Positions 32,144 to 41,671 of a stretch of 64,000 nucleotides of DNA are shown one piece after another. How positions within the stretch are numbered: the stretch's first letter is position 1; every line of letters begins with the position of its first letter. The stretch is from Streptomyces sp. TLI_105. Lineage in GTDB: Bacteria; Actinomycetota; Actinomycetes; Streptomycetales; Streptomycetaceae. The position numbers were made by a program, and so were the translations under genes. Under the pieces are notes generated by a model. That model was not told the DNA's origin. It did no database searches and saw only the letters and a list, made by a program, of their open reading frames with translations. The stretch is from assembly GCF_900105415.1 (NCBI RefSeq), contig NZ_FNSM01000001.1, positions 5,791,501 through 5,855,500 of the forward strand, read 5' to 3'.

Positions 32144-32887
32144 TCAGCCCCGCCCGATGTACGGCATCGTCGTCGCCATCACCGTCGCGAACTGCACGTT
32201 CGCCTCCAGCGGCAGCCCCGCCATGTGCACCACCGTCGCCGCCACGTCCGCCGCGTCCATCACCGGCTCCGCCGCCAGCTCGCCGTTGGCCTGGAGGATG
32301 CCGGTCTGCATGCGGGCCGTCATCTCCGTCGCCGCGTTGCCGATGTCGAGCTGACCGCAGGCGATCCGGTACGGCCGTCCGTCGAGGGACAGGGACTTCG
32401 TCAGGCCCGTCATCGCGTGCTTCGTCGCCGTGTACGCGATCGAGTGCGGGCGCGGCACGTGCGCGGAGATCGAGCCGTTGTTGATGATCCGGCCGCCCTG
32501 CGGGGCCTGCTCCTTCATGGTCCGGAAGGCCGCCTGGGCGCAGAGGAACGAGCCCGTCAGGTTCACGTCGACGACCGCGCGCCAGGTCGCCGGGTCCAGG
32601 TCCTCGACGGGGACGCCGCCGCCCGCGAACGTACCGGCGTTGTTGAAGAGCAGGTCGACCCGGCCCCAGTGGTCCCGTACCGACGCGAAGAGGTCCGCGA
32701 CCTGCTGCTCCGAGGTCACGTCCGTCGGGACGGGCAGGAAGTCGCCCGTCGGGAGGGCCGCCGCCGTCTCCTCCAGGGCCTCCGCCCTGCGGCCCGCGAG
32801 GGCCACCGACCAGCCGGCCGCCGCGAGGGCCAGCGCCACGCTCCGGCCGATGCCCGAACCGGCTCCCGTCACCACTGCGATGCTCAT
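32144..32887 (-). CDS. Short-chain dehydrogenase/reductase
   Basis: 247 residues, classical [22 protein letters not shown] (about 8-26), NNAG at ~86, catalytic Ser in NGSISAH and YTATK (Tyr/Lys) at ~158. The catalytic Asn region ([10 protein letters not shown]) is intact. Substrate unknown. The C-terminal PYIGRG tail is typical of a small SDR subgroup. Start ATG 32887. Divergent from the PhoD phosphatase with 135 nt between. Confidence 0.9.
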   Translation of the reverse strand: MSIAVVTGAGSGIGRSVALALAAAGWSVALAGRRAEALEETAAALPTGDFLPVPTDVTSEQQVADLFASVRDHWGRVDLLFNNAGTFAGGGVPVEDLDPATWRAVVDVNLTGSFLCAQAAFRTMKEQAPQGGRIINNGSISAHVPRPHSIAYTATKHAMTGLTKSLSLDGRPYRIACGQLDIGNAATEMTARMQTGILQANGELAAEPVMDAADVAATVVHMAGLPLEANVQFATVMATTMPYIGRG

Positions 32888-33022
32888 GGGCGCGCAGCGT
32901 ACGCGAGACGCGTGCCCCATGAACTCATCCGTCCGACACGTGGATGTTCTGTACTCGACAATGAGAGGTCGTTCCCTCCCCTTCGAATGACGGACGGACA
33001 GCATCCGTCTGGGGAGGGGCTC

Positions 33023-34651
33023 ATGACCCACGCACAGCACTCCGAGGAACTCCGCGCCGCCGCACGTCACTTCGGGCGCCGGCGGTTCCTCACCGTCACC
33101 GGCGCCGCCGCCGCGCTCGCCTTCGCCACCCAGTTGCCCGCGGCCGGTGCCGCGGCCGCCGCCGAGCTCGACGGCCGGCGTGTCACGGAGGACCCGTTCA
33201 CCCTCGGCGTGGCCTCGGGCGACCCGCTGCCGGGCTCCGTACTCCTCTGGACGCGGCTCGCGCCCCGTCCCTTCGAGCCCGAGGGCGGCCTGCCCGCCGA
33301 GCGGGTCTCCGTGCGGTGGGAGCTCGCCCGCGACGAGCGGTTCACCCGGATCGTCCGGCGCGGCCGGGCCACCGCGCACCCCGAGTTCCGGCACACCGTC
33401 CACGTCGAGGTCGACCACCTCGACTCCGACCGCGTGTTCTTCTACCGCTTCAGGGTCGGCGAGTGGGTCAGCCCGGTGGGGCGGACCCGCACCGCCCCGG
33501 CCCCCGGCGCGCGGAACACCGCCTTGAAGCTCGCCGCCGTCTCCTGCCAGGCCTACCACGACGGGTACTTCACGGCCTACGGCCACCTCGCCCAGGAGGA
33601 CGTCGACGTCGTCTTCCACCTCGGCGACTACCTGTACGAGTACGCCGTCAACGCCACCGGTGGCGCCCGCGCCTACACCGACCGCGCCCTCCCGGCGGTC
33701 TTCAACCGCGAGACGCTCACCCTGGAGGACTACCGGCTCCGCTACGCGCTCTACAAGTCGGACCCCGACCTGCGCGCCGCGCACGCCGCCCACCCCTTCG
33801 TCGTCACCTGGGACGACCACGAGACCGAGAACAACTACGCGGGCGACATCCCCGAGAACGGCGTCCCGCCGGAGGAGTTCCTGCTCCGGCGCGCCGCCGC
33901 CTACCGCGCCTACTGGGAGCACCAGCCGCTGCGCCGCCCGCAGCAGCCCCAGGGCCCCGACATGAGGATGTACCGGCGGCTGGGCTTCGGGCGGCTCGCC
34001 CAGTTCGACATCCTCGACACCCGCCAGTACCGCTCCGACCAGGCGTACGGGGACGGCTGGCACGCCCCGGGCCCCGAGTCCGACGACCCGGCGCGCACCC
34101 TGACCGGCGCCGCCCAGGAGCGCTGGCTGCTCGACGGCTGGCGCGACTCCACCGCCCGGTGGAACGTGCTCCCGCAGCAGGTCGTCTTCGCCGAGCGCCG
34201 CGACCGGCCCACCGCCGACTACACGGTCTCCATGGACGCCTGGGACGGCTACACGGCGTCCCGGCGGCGGATCCTCGCGGGCGCCGAGGCCGCCGGCGTC
34301 GAGAACCTGATGGTGCTCACCGGTGACGTCCACGTCGGCATCGGCCTCGACATCAAGGCCGACTTCGGCGACCCGGCCTCCCGGACCGTCGGCACCGAGA
34401 TCGTCGCCACCTCGATCGCCAGCGGCAAGAACGGTGCCGACAAGCCGTCCAACCACGACCGGATCATCCAGGCCAACCCGCACGTGAAGCTCTACAACGG
34501 GCGGCGCGGCTACGCGACCGTGGAGCTCGGCACGGACAGCGCCCGCGCCGACTTCCGCACCGTCCCCTACGTGACGACCCCGGGCGCCCCGATCGTCACG
34601 GCCGGCTCCCTCGTCACGGAGGCCGGCAACCCGGGCCTCACGCCTGCCTGA
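33023..34651 (+). CDS. phoD: PhoD-type alkaline phosphatase, Tat-exported
   Basis: 542 residues from ATG 33023, with GGGGAGGGG upstream. Twin-arginine signal [10 protein letters not shown] followed by a hydrophobic Ala-rich core, so it is exported folded through Tat. PhoD domain: [64 protein letters not shown]; these supply the Fe/Ca ligands. It releases phosphate from phosphodiesters and monoesters outside the cell. No clear PhoP direct repeats were seen upstream. The 3' end overlaps the next, convergent gene by 14 nt. Confidence 0.92.
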   Translation: MTHAQHSEELRAAARHFGRRRFLTVTGAAAALAFATQLPAAGAAAAAELDGRRVTEDPFTLGVASGDPLPGSVLLWTRLAPRPFEPEGGLPAERVSVRWELARDERFTRIVRRGRATAHPEFRHTVHVEVDHLDSDRVFFYRFRVGEWVSPVGRTRTAPAPGARNTALKLAAVSCQAYHDGYFTAYGHLAQEDVDVVFHLGDYLYEYAVNATGGARAYTDRALPAVFNRETLTLEDYRLRYALYKSDPDLRAAHAAHPFVVTWDDHETENNYAGDIPENGVPPEEFLLRRAAAYRAYWEHQPLRRPQQPQGPDMRMYRRLGFGRLAQFDILDTRQYRSDQAYGDGWHAPGPESDDPARTLTGAAQERWLLDGWRDSTARWNVLPQQVVFAERRDRPTADYTVSMDAWDGYTASRRRILAGAEAAGVENLMVLTGDVHVGIGLDIKADFGDPASRTVGTEIVATSIASGKNGADKPSNHDRIIQANPHVKLYNGRRGYATVELGTDSARADFRTVPYVTTPGAPIVTAGSLVTEAGNPGLTPA

Positions 34652-35645
34652 CCAGTACTTCCTGCGGATAGCGGACGCCGACGCGGTCCCGGACCGCGTC
34701 GAGCGTCCGCATCACCGCGAGCGAGCCGTCCAGGGGGACGAGCGGGGACTCCGTCCGGCCGGCTCGCAGACAGCGCATCACCTCCGCCGCCTCGTGCCGC
34801 AGCGAGTGCGGGTCGTCCTCGTTCACGTACTCCTCCGGTTCCGCGCCGTTGCGCAGCAGCGTGAACCGCTCGGGGAAGAAGAAGCCGCGCGGGACGTCGA
34901 TCCGGCCCTCCGTGCCCGTCACCGAGGCCGTCAGCGGGGTGTCCGCCTCCAGCGAGCAGGACAGCAGGGCCGAGGCGCCCGAGTCCCAGCCCAGCAGCAT
35001 GCCCGTGTTCAGGTCGACGCCCTCCGGCGAGATCCGCGCGTGCGCCTGGACCGTGGACGGTTCGCCGAGCAGCAGCTGCGCGAACGACACCGGGTACACC
35101 CCCAGGTCGAGCAGCGCCCCGCCACCCACCGCCGGGTCCCGCAGCCGGTGGCCGGCGTCGAAGGGACCCGCGATCCCGAAGTCGGCCTGGACGGTGCGGA
35201 CCTCGCCGATCGCGCCGTCGAGCACGAGCTCGGCGATCCGCCGGACCAGCGGGTTGCAGTACATCCACATGGCCTCCATCAGGAAGAGGCCGCGGTCCCG
35301 GGAGAGCGTGACGAGTTCCTCCGCCTCGCGGGCGTTGAGCGTGAGAGCCTTCTCGCAGAGCACCGCCTTCCCCGCCTCCAGGGCGAGGCCGGCCGCCGTC
35401 CGGTGCGCGTGATGCGGGGTCGCCACGTACACCACGTCGACGTCCTCGTCGGCGAGGAGCCCGGCCCATTCCCCGTACGCCCGCGGAATCCCGAACCGGT
35501 CCGCGAAGGCCTTCGCCGACGCCTCCGTACGGGACGCCACCGCGACGACCTTGGCGCCGTCGAGCGTCGACAGGTCCCTGGTGAACCGTTCCGCTATGCC
35601 GCCCGTCGCCAGGATCCCCCAGCGCACCGTCCTGTTCGCGTCCAT
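34638..35645 (-). CDS. Gfo/Idh/MocA family oxidoreductase
   Basis: 335 residues from ATG 35645, chosen because GGGGTGGGG precedes it; a frame from 35669 has a weaker start. N-terminal Rossmann domain ([18 protein letters not shown]), [14 protein letters not shown] and the EKAL motif with the conserved Lys ([11 protein letters not shown]). C-terminal substrate domain with [19 protein letters not shown](P)-dependent oxidation of a sugar or polyol is usual; the GGIAERFT start and [11 protein letters not shown] region look like dimeric-dihydrodiol-dehydrogenase/xylose-dehydrogenase relatives. Divergent MFS follows at 35708, 62 nt away. Confidence 0.88.
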   Translation of the reverse strand: MDANRTVRWGILATGGIAERFTRDLSTLDGAKVVAVASRTEASAKAFADRFGIPRAYGEWAGLLADEDVDVVYVATPHHAHRTAAGLALEAGKAVLCEKALTLNAREAEELVTLSRDRGLFLMEAMWMYCNPLVRRIAELVLDGAIGEVRTVQADFGIAGPFDAGHRLRDPAVGGGALLDLGVYPVSFAQLLLGEPSTVQAHARISPEGVDLNTGMLLGWDSGASALLSCSLEADTPLTASVTGTEGRIDVPRGFFFPERFTLLRNGAEPEEYVNEDDPHSLRHEAAEVMRCLRAGRTESPLVPLDGSLAVMRTLDAVRDRVGVRYPQEVLVRQA

Positions 35646-35707
35646 CCCCACCCCACAGGTCTCGACCATGCCGGTCGAGCTGAGAGCATAGACAAGGATT
35701 CAACGAA

Positions 35708-37006
35708 ATGGAGCAGTCGATGCCGGAGAGCGGCCAGAAAACAACACAAGGACACATAACCGAAACAGCCCCGGTCGTCACCGCCGCCCGGCGGACGGGG
35801 CTCCTCGTCACCCTCGTCCTGGGCGGGCTCACCGCCCTCCCCCCGCTCTCCATGGACATGTACCTCCCGGCGCTCCCGGAGGTCACCGGCGCGCTGCGGG
35901 CCCCCGCCGCCACCGTGCAGCTCACCCTCACCGCCTGCCTCGCCGGCATGGCCCTCGGCCAGCTCGTCGTCGGCCCCATGAGCGACAAGTGGGGACGCCG
36001 GCGCCCACTGCTCGCCGGCATGGCCGTGTACGTCCTCGCCACCGCCGTCTGCGCCCTCGCGCCCAGCGCCGAACTCCTCATCGGCTTCCGGCTGCTCCAG
36101 GGCCTCGCCGGCGCCGCCGGCATCGTCATCGCCCGCGCCGTCGTCCGCGACCTGTACGACGGCGTCGAGATGGCCCGCTTCTTCTCCACCCTGATGCTGA
36201 TCTCCGGCGTCGCCCCGATCATCGCCCCCCTCATCGGCGGCCAGATCCTCCGGCTCACCGACTGGCGGGGCGTCTTCCACGTCCTCACCGCGATCGGCGT
36301 CCTGCTCACCCTCGTCGTCTGGCGCTTCCTCCACGAGACGCTGCCCCCCGAGCGGCGGCACGAGGGCGGGGTCGGACAGGCCCTGCGCACCATGCGGGGA
36401 CTCCTCGCCGACCGGGTCTTCACCGGCTACATGCTGACCGGCGGCCTCGCCTTCGCCGCCCTCTTCGCGTACATCAGCGCCTCCCCGTTCGTCGTCCAGG
36501 AGATCTACGGAGCCTCCCCGCAGACCTTCAGCCTGCTCTTCGGCCTCAACTCCGTCGGGCTCGTCGCCGTCGGCCAGATCAACGGCAAGCTCCTCGTCGG
36601 CCGCGTCAGCCTCGACAAGGCCCTCGGCTGCGGCCTCGGCATCATCCTGCTCGCCGGCCTCGCGCTCACCCTCATGACCACCGGCGTCCTCGGCGAGGTC
36701 GGCCTCGCGCCCGTCGCCGCCGGACTCTTCGTCCTGATGTCCGCGATGGGCCTGGCCATGCCCAACACCAACGCCCAGGCCCTCATGCGCACCCCGCACG
36801 CCGCCGGGTCCGCCTCCGCCCTCCTCGGCACCTCCTCCTTCCTCATCGGCGCCGTCGCCTCCCCGCTCGTCGGCATCGCGGGCGAGCACACCGCCGTCCC
36901 CATGGCGGTCGTCCAGCTCGGCTGCGCCGTCCTGGCCCTCGCCTGCTTCCTGGGCCTCTGCCGTCCCTGGCACACGACGGAACCCCAGGCCGGCGAGCCC
37001 GCCTAG
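35708..37006 (+). CDS. MFS drug resistance transporter, Bcr/CflA family
   Basis: 432 residues with 12 predicted helices. Bcr/CflA features: LPPLSMDMYLPALPEVTGAL in helix 1, GPMSDKWGRRRPLL (motif A) and ARAVVRDLYDG after helix 4-5. Exports drugs or peptides by proton antiport. ATG 35708 has AAGGA 9 nt upstream; ATG 35720 is nearly as good (GGAG 6 nt upstream). The gene ahead of the Rsm22-like gene by only 9 nt, so the two may share a transcript. Confidence 0.9.
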   Translation: MEQSMPESGQKTTQGHITETAPVVTAARRTGLLVTLVLGGLTALPPLSMDMYLPALPEVTGALRAPAATVQLTLTACLAGMALGQLVVGPMSDKWGRRRPLLAGMAVYVLATAVCALAPSAELLIGFRLLQGLAGAAGIVIARAVVRDLYDGVEMARFFSTLMLISGVAPIIAPLIGGQILRLTDWRGVFHVLTAIGVLLTLVVWRFLHETLPPERRHEGGVGQALRTMRGLLADRVFTGYMLTGGLAFAALFAYISASPFVVQEIYGASPQTFSLLFGLNSVGLVAVGQINGKLLVGRVSLDKALGCGLGIILLAGLALTLMTTGVLGEVGLAPVAAGLFVLMSAMGLAMPNTNAQALMRTPHAAGSASALLGTSSFLIGAVASPLVGIAGEHTAVPMAVVQLGCAVLALACFLGLCRPWHTTEPQAGEPA

Positions 37007-37015
37007 ACTGACTCG

Positions 37016-37999
37016 GTGAACGCCTCAGCTCCCTCCGCCGACTCCCTGCGCGCCGCCCTCGCCGGGCTCCTCGACGGGCTGCCGCCCAACCGGGCCGCGC
37101 AGGCCGTCGAGCGGCTGATCGCCAACTACCGGGGCACCACCCCGACGGACGCCCCCGTGCTGCGCGACCGCTCCGACGTCGCCGCGTACGCCGCGTACCG
37201 CATGCCGGCGACCTTCGAGGCGGTACGGGGCACCCTCGACGCCCTCCGGGAGGCCGCGCCCGACTGGGCGCCGCGCACCCACACCGACGTCGGCGGCGGC
37301 ACGGGCGCGGCGAGCTGGGCCGTCGCCGGGGCCTGGGGGGAGGAGCCGCCGCGCACCACCGTGCTCGACTGGGCGGAGCCCGCCCTCGCCCTCGGGCGCG
37401 AGCTGGCCGACGGCGTCCTGGACGCGGAGTGGCGGCGCGAGCGGATCGGCTCCGCCCTGAGCCTCGCCGACACGGACCTCGTCACCGTCTCGTACGTCCT
37501 CAAGGAGCTCACCGAGGCCGACCGGGCGGCGCTCGTCACCGAGGCGGCCCGCGCCGCGCAGGCCGTGGTGATCGTCGAGCCCGGCACGCCCGACGGCTAC
37601 GAGCGGATCATCGCGGCCCGCACCCTGCTGATCGACGCCGGGTTCACCGTCGCCGCGCCCTGCCCGCACAGCGGGGCCTGCCCGATCGTGCCCGGCACGG
37701 ACTGGTGCCACTTCTCCGCCCGGGTCAGCCGCTCCTCGCTGCACCGGAAGGTGAAGGGCGGGTCGCTGCCGTACGAGGACGAGAAGTACGCGTACGTGGC
37801 GGCCGTCCGCTTCCCCGTGGCCCCCGCGACCTCCCGCATCACCCGCAGGCCGCAGATCCGCAAGGGCCTCGTCCTCCTCGAACTGTGCGGTCCCGACGGA
37901 CTCGCCCGCGAGACCGTCACCAAGCGCCACGGGCCCCTGTACAAGCAGGCCCGCGACGCCGAGTGGGGCGACTCCTGGCCGCCGGAGGACCAGGACTAG
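37016..37999 (+). CDS. Rsm22-like small-ribosomal-subunit methyltransferase family protein
   Basis: 327 residues from GTG 37016. The methyltransferase fold is recognisable: HTDVGGGTGAASWAV (SAM-binding motif I) near residue 90, VLDWAEPALALGREL, and SYVLKELTEADRAALV. The CPHSGACPIVPGTDWCHFSARV motif (Cys/His cluster) near 220 is the hallmark of Rsm22 / mtRsmH-assembly proteins, which hold an Fe-S cluster. In mitochondria the family aids ribosome assembly; the bacterial role is uncertain. The last 4 nt (CTAG) are shared with the convergent DDAH gene, whose stop is on the other strand. Confidence 0.85.
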   Translation: MNASAPSADSLRAALAGLLDGLPPNRAAQAVERLIANYRGTTPTDAPVLRDRSDVAAYAAYRMPATFEAVRGTLDALREAAPDWAPRTHTDVGGGTGAASWAVAGAWGEEPPRTTVLDWAEPALALGRELADGVLDAEWRRERIGSALSLADTDLVTVSYVLKELTEADRAALVTEAARAAQAVVIVEPGTPDGYERIIAARTLLIDAGFTVAAPCPHSGACPIVPGTDWCHFSARVSRSSLHRKVKGGSLPYEDEKYAYVAAVRFPVAPATSRITRRPQIRKGLVLLELCGPDGLARETVTKRHGPLYKQARDAEWGDSWPPEDQD

Positions 38000-38826
38000 G
38001 GCCGCAGCTCCTGGGTGCAGCACTTCACGCTGCCGCCGCCCTTGAGGAGTTCGCCCAGGTCCATGCCGACGGGCTCGAAGCCCCGGGCGCGGAGGGGCTC
38101 GAAGAGGCCCACCGCGGCCTGCGGAAGCAGGACGTGCCTGCCGTCGCTCACCGCGTTGAGCCCGAGGGCCGCCGCGTCCTGGCCGGTCGCGATGAGGGCG
38201 TCCGGGAAGAGCCGGGCGAGCACCGCGCGGCTGCCGGGGGAGAAGGCGTCCGGGTAGTACATGACCTCGTCCCGGGCGTCGTCCAGGACGCACAGCGCGG
38301 TGTCCAGGTGGTAGTAGCGCGGGTCCACCAGCTCCAGGCCGATCACCGGGCGGCCGAAGAACTCCTGCGCCTCGTCGTGGGAGAGCGGGCTGGAGCGGAA
38401 GCCGCGGCCGGCGAGGATCCAGGAGGCGGTGACGGCGAAGTCGCCCTCGCCCTCGTTCACGTGCTCCGGCACGCGCACGTCGTCGTCCGCCCAACCGTTC
38501 CTGCGGAACCAGGACACATGGGCGTCGGCCTCGCGGGCCCGCTCCGGGTGGGCGAACTTCGCGCCGAGGACCCGGCCCTCGACGACCGTCGCGCCGTTCG
38601 CAGCGAAGACCATGTCCGGCAGGGCCGGGTCGGGCTCCAGGAGCTCCACGGTGTGGCCGAGCGAGCGGTAGCGGTCGCGCAGGTCCTCCCACTGGGCGAG
38701 GGCGAGCGGCAGGTCGACCGGTTTCGTGGGGTCCATCCAGGGGTTGATGGAGTACGTCACCGTGAAGTGCGTGGGTGGGCACATCAGATAACGGCGGGGC
38801 GAGGACGTGCGCGGAGTGGGGCGCAA
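37996..38826 (-). CDS. ddaH: Dimethylarginine dimethylaminohydrolase
   Basis: 276 residues. DDAH / arginine deiminase fold: CPPTHFTVTYSINPWMDP, PDMVFAANGATV, EGEGDF, catalytic His in YYHLDTALC (about 170) and the nucleophile Cys of GGGSVKCCTQEL at the C-terminus. It hydrolyses methylated arginines to citrulline and a methylamine. Longer frames exist to 38937, but TTG 38826 has GAGGAG with ideal spacing and gives the family's normal N-terminus (...RRYLMC). No arginine operon is adjacent; divergent TetR gene follows beyond a repeat array. Confidence 0.88.
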   Translation of the reverse strand: MRPTPRTSSPRRYLMCPPTHFTVTYSINPWMDPTKPVDLPLALAQWEDLRDRYRSLGHTVELLEPDPALPDMVFAANGATVVEGRVLGAKFAHPERAREADAHVSWFRRNGWADDDVRVPEHVNEGEGDFAVTASWILAGRGFRSSPLSHDEAQEFFGRPVIGLELVDPRYYHLDTALCVLDDARDEVMYYPDAFSPGSRAVLARLFPDALIATGQDAAALGLNAVSDGRHVLLPQAAVGLFEPLRARGFEPVGMDLGELLKGGGSVKCCTQELRP

Positions 38827-38942
38827 TGAAGGCTCCTCACGGACGGGCGGCCGGAACGGCCGGTGATCGGTGGACCCCATGGTCCGCTCTCGACGGGCTC
38901 CGCGCTGTGGACCGTTCGGGTGGTTCGGAGGACGCACGGAGG

Positions 38943-39050
38943 GCGAGACGGGCGGCGCGGGGCGGCGCCCACGGCGAGACGGGCGTGCGGGCCGGCACCC
39001 ACGGTGAGACGGACGTGCGGGCCCGCACCCGCGGCGAGACGGGGCGTCTC
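38943..39050. repeat. Iterated GAGACGG half-sites (30-bp period) and terminal dyad, probable TetR operators
   Basis: G[C/T]GAGACGG occurs at 38943, 38974, 39004 and 39034, the last three at exactly 30-bp spacing (about three helical turns). Each unit also carries a TGCGGGCC..GCACCC hairpin. The last copy forms CGAGACGGGGCGTCTCG (39035-39051), a perfect 6-bp-arm dyad right upstream of the TetR gene. A cooperative operator for that regulator is the simplest reading. Confidence 0.6.
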
Positions 39051-39071
39051 GTCCGCTGCTAGATTGGAGCC

Positions 39072-39704
39072 ATGCCCGAGACCAGACCCGCCAAGGCCGC
39101 CCCCGACGCCTCCCGCCGCAGCGAGCGCTCCCGCCGCGCCATCTTCGACGCCGCCCTCGCCCTCGTCTCCGAGACCGGCTACGCGAAGACCACCATCGAG
39201 GGCATCGCCGCCCGCGCCGGCGTCGGCAAGCAGACCATCTACCGCTGGTGGCCCTCCAAGGCGGCCGTCCTCCTCGACGCCTTCCTCGACCTCGCCGCCC
39301 GGGCCAACGAGGCCCTGGGCGGAGATGCCGACAGTGAGATCCCCGACACCGGAGACCTCGCCGCCGACCTCAAGCTCGTCCTGCGCGCCACCGTCGACGA
39401 GCTGACCGACCCCGCCTTCGACGGCCCCACCCGCGCCCTCGCCGCCGAGGGCGTCGTCGACCCCGAGCTCGGCGCCCGCTTCACCGAGGCCCTGCTCGAA
39501 CCCCAGCTCCAGTACTACGTCCGCCGCATCGAGGCAGCTCAGGCCAAGGGCGACATCGACCCGGGGGTCGATCCCCGCGTCGCCGTCGAACTCCTCGTCG
39601 GACCGCTCCACCACCGCTGGATCCACCGCACCCTGCCGCTCACCCACGCCTACGCCGACACCCTCGTCGACCTCGCCCTGCGCGGCCTCGCCCCCCGCGC
39701 CTGA
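39072..39704 (+). CDS. TetR-family transcriptional repressor
   Basis: 210 residues. N-terminal HTH (about 20-65: RRAIFDAALALVSETGYAKTTIEGIAARAGVGKQTIYRWWPSKAAVL) is a canonical TetR domain. The C-terminal ligand and dimer domain (70-210) is of the TetR_C_16-like type (FTEALLEPQLQYYVRRIEAAQAKGDIDPGVDPRVAVELLVGPLHHRWI). A -10 TAGATT (39060-39065) ends 6 nt before the ATG, so the mRNA is probably leaderless. The array at 38943-39050 is immediately upstream, which implies autorepression. A possible second target is the DHA2 pump at 61875, whose operator shares the CGAGAC half-site. Confidence 0.92.
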   Translation: MPETRPAKAAPDASRRSERSRRAIFDAALALVSETGYAKTTIEGIAARAGVGKQTIYRWWPSKAAVLLDAFLDLAARANEALGGDADSEIPDTGDLAADLKLVLRATVDELTDPAFDGPTRALAAEGVVDPELGARFTEALLEPQLQYYVRRIEAAQAKGDIDPGVDPRVAVELLVGPLHHRWIHRTLPLTHAYADTLVDLALRGLAPRA

Positions 39705-39829
39705 CCCCCTCCCGGCCCCCGCTCCCGAACCCCGGGGGCACCCCGGTTCCGCACTCCGGTCACCCGGGGCGCAGGATGATGGGACCATGGGCAGAGCCGA
39801 ACGGGCGAGCATGAGGTGTGAGGGGATAG

Positions 39830-40609
39830 ATGGGCGACGGCATCGGCCGCTACCGCGGCACGGAGAGCAGGCTCGCACAGTGGCTGCGCAGGCGCCCCAA
39901 ACGCACCGCGGCCGACGACGAGAACGACCGCGAGAAGCTGCTCCTGGCCACCGCCGCCGCCGGGCTGCCCCTGGCCCCCGCCGCGTACCCCGTGGGCTAC
40001 AGCTGTTCCTGTGAGCGGATCGGCTGCCCCACCCCCGCGCGCCACCCCGTCTCCTTCGCCTGGCAGACGCAGTCGACCACCGACCGCGCCCAGATCGAGC
40101 GCTGGGCCCGCAACGAGCCCGAGGCGAACTTCGTCACCGCCACCGGCATGGTCCACGACGTCCTCGACGTCCCGCTGGCCGCCGGCCGCGCCGCCCTGGA
40201 GCGCCTCCTCGCCGAGGGCGTCGAGGTCGGCCCCGTCGCCGAGTCCGCCGACGTCGACACGGTCGGCGGGCGGATGCTCTTCTTCACCGCCACCCGCGGC
40301 ACCCCCGAGGACGAGGACGAGTGGTGGCCGTGCGAGCTGGACTGCCACCCCGAGACGATGGACGAGCACCCGGGACTCCGCTGGCACTGTCGCGGCAGCT
40401 ACGTCCTCGTACCGCCGGCCCGGCTGCCCGGGGACGAGGACGCCCACCCGGTCGTCGCCTGGCTCCGCGGCCCCGAGCACCCGCTGCCCGACCCGCTGAA
40501 CCTCCTGGAGGCCCTCCAGGACGCCTGCGCCCGCCACGTGGCCGAGCGCGAGGCGGACGGGGACGGGGAGCACACGGCCCACGAGATCGCCTGGCCGCTG
40601 ACGCGCTGA
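39830..40609 (+). CDS. Prim-Pol (bifunctional DNA primase/polymerase) domain protein
   Basis: 259 residues from ATG 39830 (GAGGGG upstream). Matches the archaeo-eukaryotic Prim-Pol domain as found in actinobacterial proteins: AAAGLPLAPAAYPVGYSCSCERIGCPTPARHPVSFAWQTQSTTDRAQIERWARNEPEANFVTATG, with CxC...C zinc-ligand cysteines, and HDVLDVPLAAG in place of the usual catalytic DxD. The latter has only one clear Asp, so catalysis is uncertain. No helicase or replication partner is adjacent and the base composition is normal, so it seems a chromosomal gene, not a plasmid relic. Confidence 0.8.
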   Translation: MGDGIGRYRGTESRLAQWLRRRPKRTAADDENDREKLLLATAAAGLPLAPAAYPVGYSCSCERIGCPTPARHPVSFAWQTQSTTDRAQIERWARNEPEANFVTATGMVHDVLDVPLAAGRAALERLLAEGVEVGPVAESADVDTVGGRMLFFTATRGTPEDEDEWWPCELDCHPETMDEHPGLRWHCRGSYVLVPPARLPGDEDAHPVVAWLRGPEHPLPDPLNLLEALQDACARHVAEREADGDGEHTAHEIAWPLTR

Positions 40610-40636
40610 GCCCCGCACGGGGACGGCGGAGGAGGG

Positions 40637-41671
40637 CTACGAGCCCTCCGCGCCCACCACGCCCTGGAGCCGGCTCGCGACCCTGACCCCGTCCCGCTCC
40701 GTGCCCGCCGGCTTCACCAGGACCGCCTGGCTCGACACCCACTCCCGGGTGACCGTGTTCTTGATCTCGCCGGTCAGCAGCGCCTTGGTGTCGGGTCCGA
40801 CCTTCGGCCGGTAGCCCTTCGCCGCCGTCTGCCGCTCGAAGTACCGCGTCGCGAAGAAGACGAGCGCGCCGCCGTCCCGGGTCCGCAGCCCGAGCGGCGC
40901 GAAGTCCCCCTGGTCCGTGACCCGGTCGAGGTACTGGGTGGCCATGCCCGGCCGCTTGGCGGCCTTCTGCCGCTGCGCCCGCCACTTCGTGGTGTGGGTG
41001 CCCGGCGCGAACGGCCCCTCCCCGTCCTTGAGGTACGCGACGTACTCCTTGCCGAGGTCCTCGGGCGCGACCGCGAGCGCGTCGGTGTCCGCGGCGACCG
41101 GCACCGCGTACCCCTCCTCCTCGGCGAACTCGGGCATGGCGGACCGGGAGAGGACCGTGAGGTAGGCGACCTCCCACAGCTGGTCGGGCCCGTTGCGCAC
41201 GAAGACCAGGAGCCAGCGCTGGTCGCCGGAGGACCGGTTGGAGGCGGTGTCCGCCACGAACCAGCGCGGCCAGCCCGCCTTCCGGGGCAGCACGAACCGC
41301 GCGTCGGTCAGCGCGAGGGGCTCGTGGTCCGGGTTGCCGCCCGGGGTGTTGATCGAGCGGGCGCGCAGGCCCGCCTGGTTGATCTCCCCGAGCGGGCCGG
41401 TGACCCGGCCCGCGTCCAGGGCCGGGTCATAGGCCTTGTCGGCCTTGTTGTAGGCCGTCGTGAAGTCCGCGAGGGCCTGCGCCGCCTCGGCCTTCGTCGC
41501 CGGCGGCAGCAGCACCAGTTCGCCGTGGACGGTCACACAGCCGCTCGCCGTCAGCGACAGGACGGTCGCCGCCGCCGTCGCCGCGAGGAACCTCGCCGGT
41601 CGGCGGCCCCCCGGGGACGACAGCCGCTCAAGCGGTCGTCTCGGCGCTCGCCTCAGCCTCAGCCTTCTCAT
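40637..41671 (-). CDS. Conserved secreted lipoprotein downstream of efeU
   Basis: 344 residues. Arg-rich N-terminus (about 1-27), then a lipoprotein signal with lipobox LTASGC (Cys45). The rest is a mixed alpha/beta extracytoplasmic domain with no known motif. The start at 41671 lies 44 nt inside the end of efeU; translation may be coupled to it. It may start later, but ATG is the only good codon. It could be an accessory to iron uptake, though it stands alone as a domain of unknown function. Confidence 0.7.
   Translation of the reverse strand: MRRLRLRRAPRRPLERLSSPGGRRPARFLAATAAATVLSLTASGCVTVHGELVLLPPATKAEAAQALADFTTAYNKADKAYDPALDAGRVTGPLGEINQAGLRARSINTPGGNPDHEPLALTDARFVLPRKAGWPRWFVADTASNRSSGDQRWLLVFVRNGPDQLWEVAYLTVLSRSAMPEFAEEEGYAVPVAADTDALAVAPEDLGKEYVAYLKDGEGPFAPGTHTTKWRAQRQKAAKRPGMATQYLDRVTDQGDFAPLGLRTRDGGALVFFATRYFERQTAAKGYRPKVGPDTKALLTGEIKNTVTREWVSSQAVLVKPAGTERDGVRVASRLQGVVGAEGS

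Noticed and set aside
32888..33022. Pho box upstream of phoD
   Set aside because: GTTCTGTACTC and GTTCCCTCCCC vaguely resemble PhoP repeats, but spacing and sequence do not fit the GTTCACC consensus in tandem.
38943..39050. CRISPR array
   Set aside because: Repeats are head to tail with no unique spacers and lie next to a TetR gene; no cas genes.
38775..39062. Plus-strand frame containing a repeated GETGVRAGTH decapeptide
   Set aside because: The repeat is a by-product of 30-bp DNA repeats (divisible by 3); best read as operator DNA.
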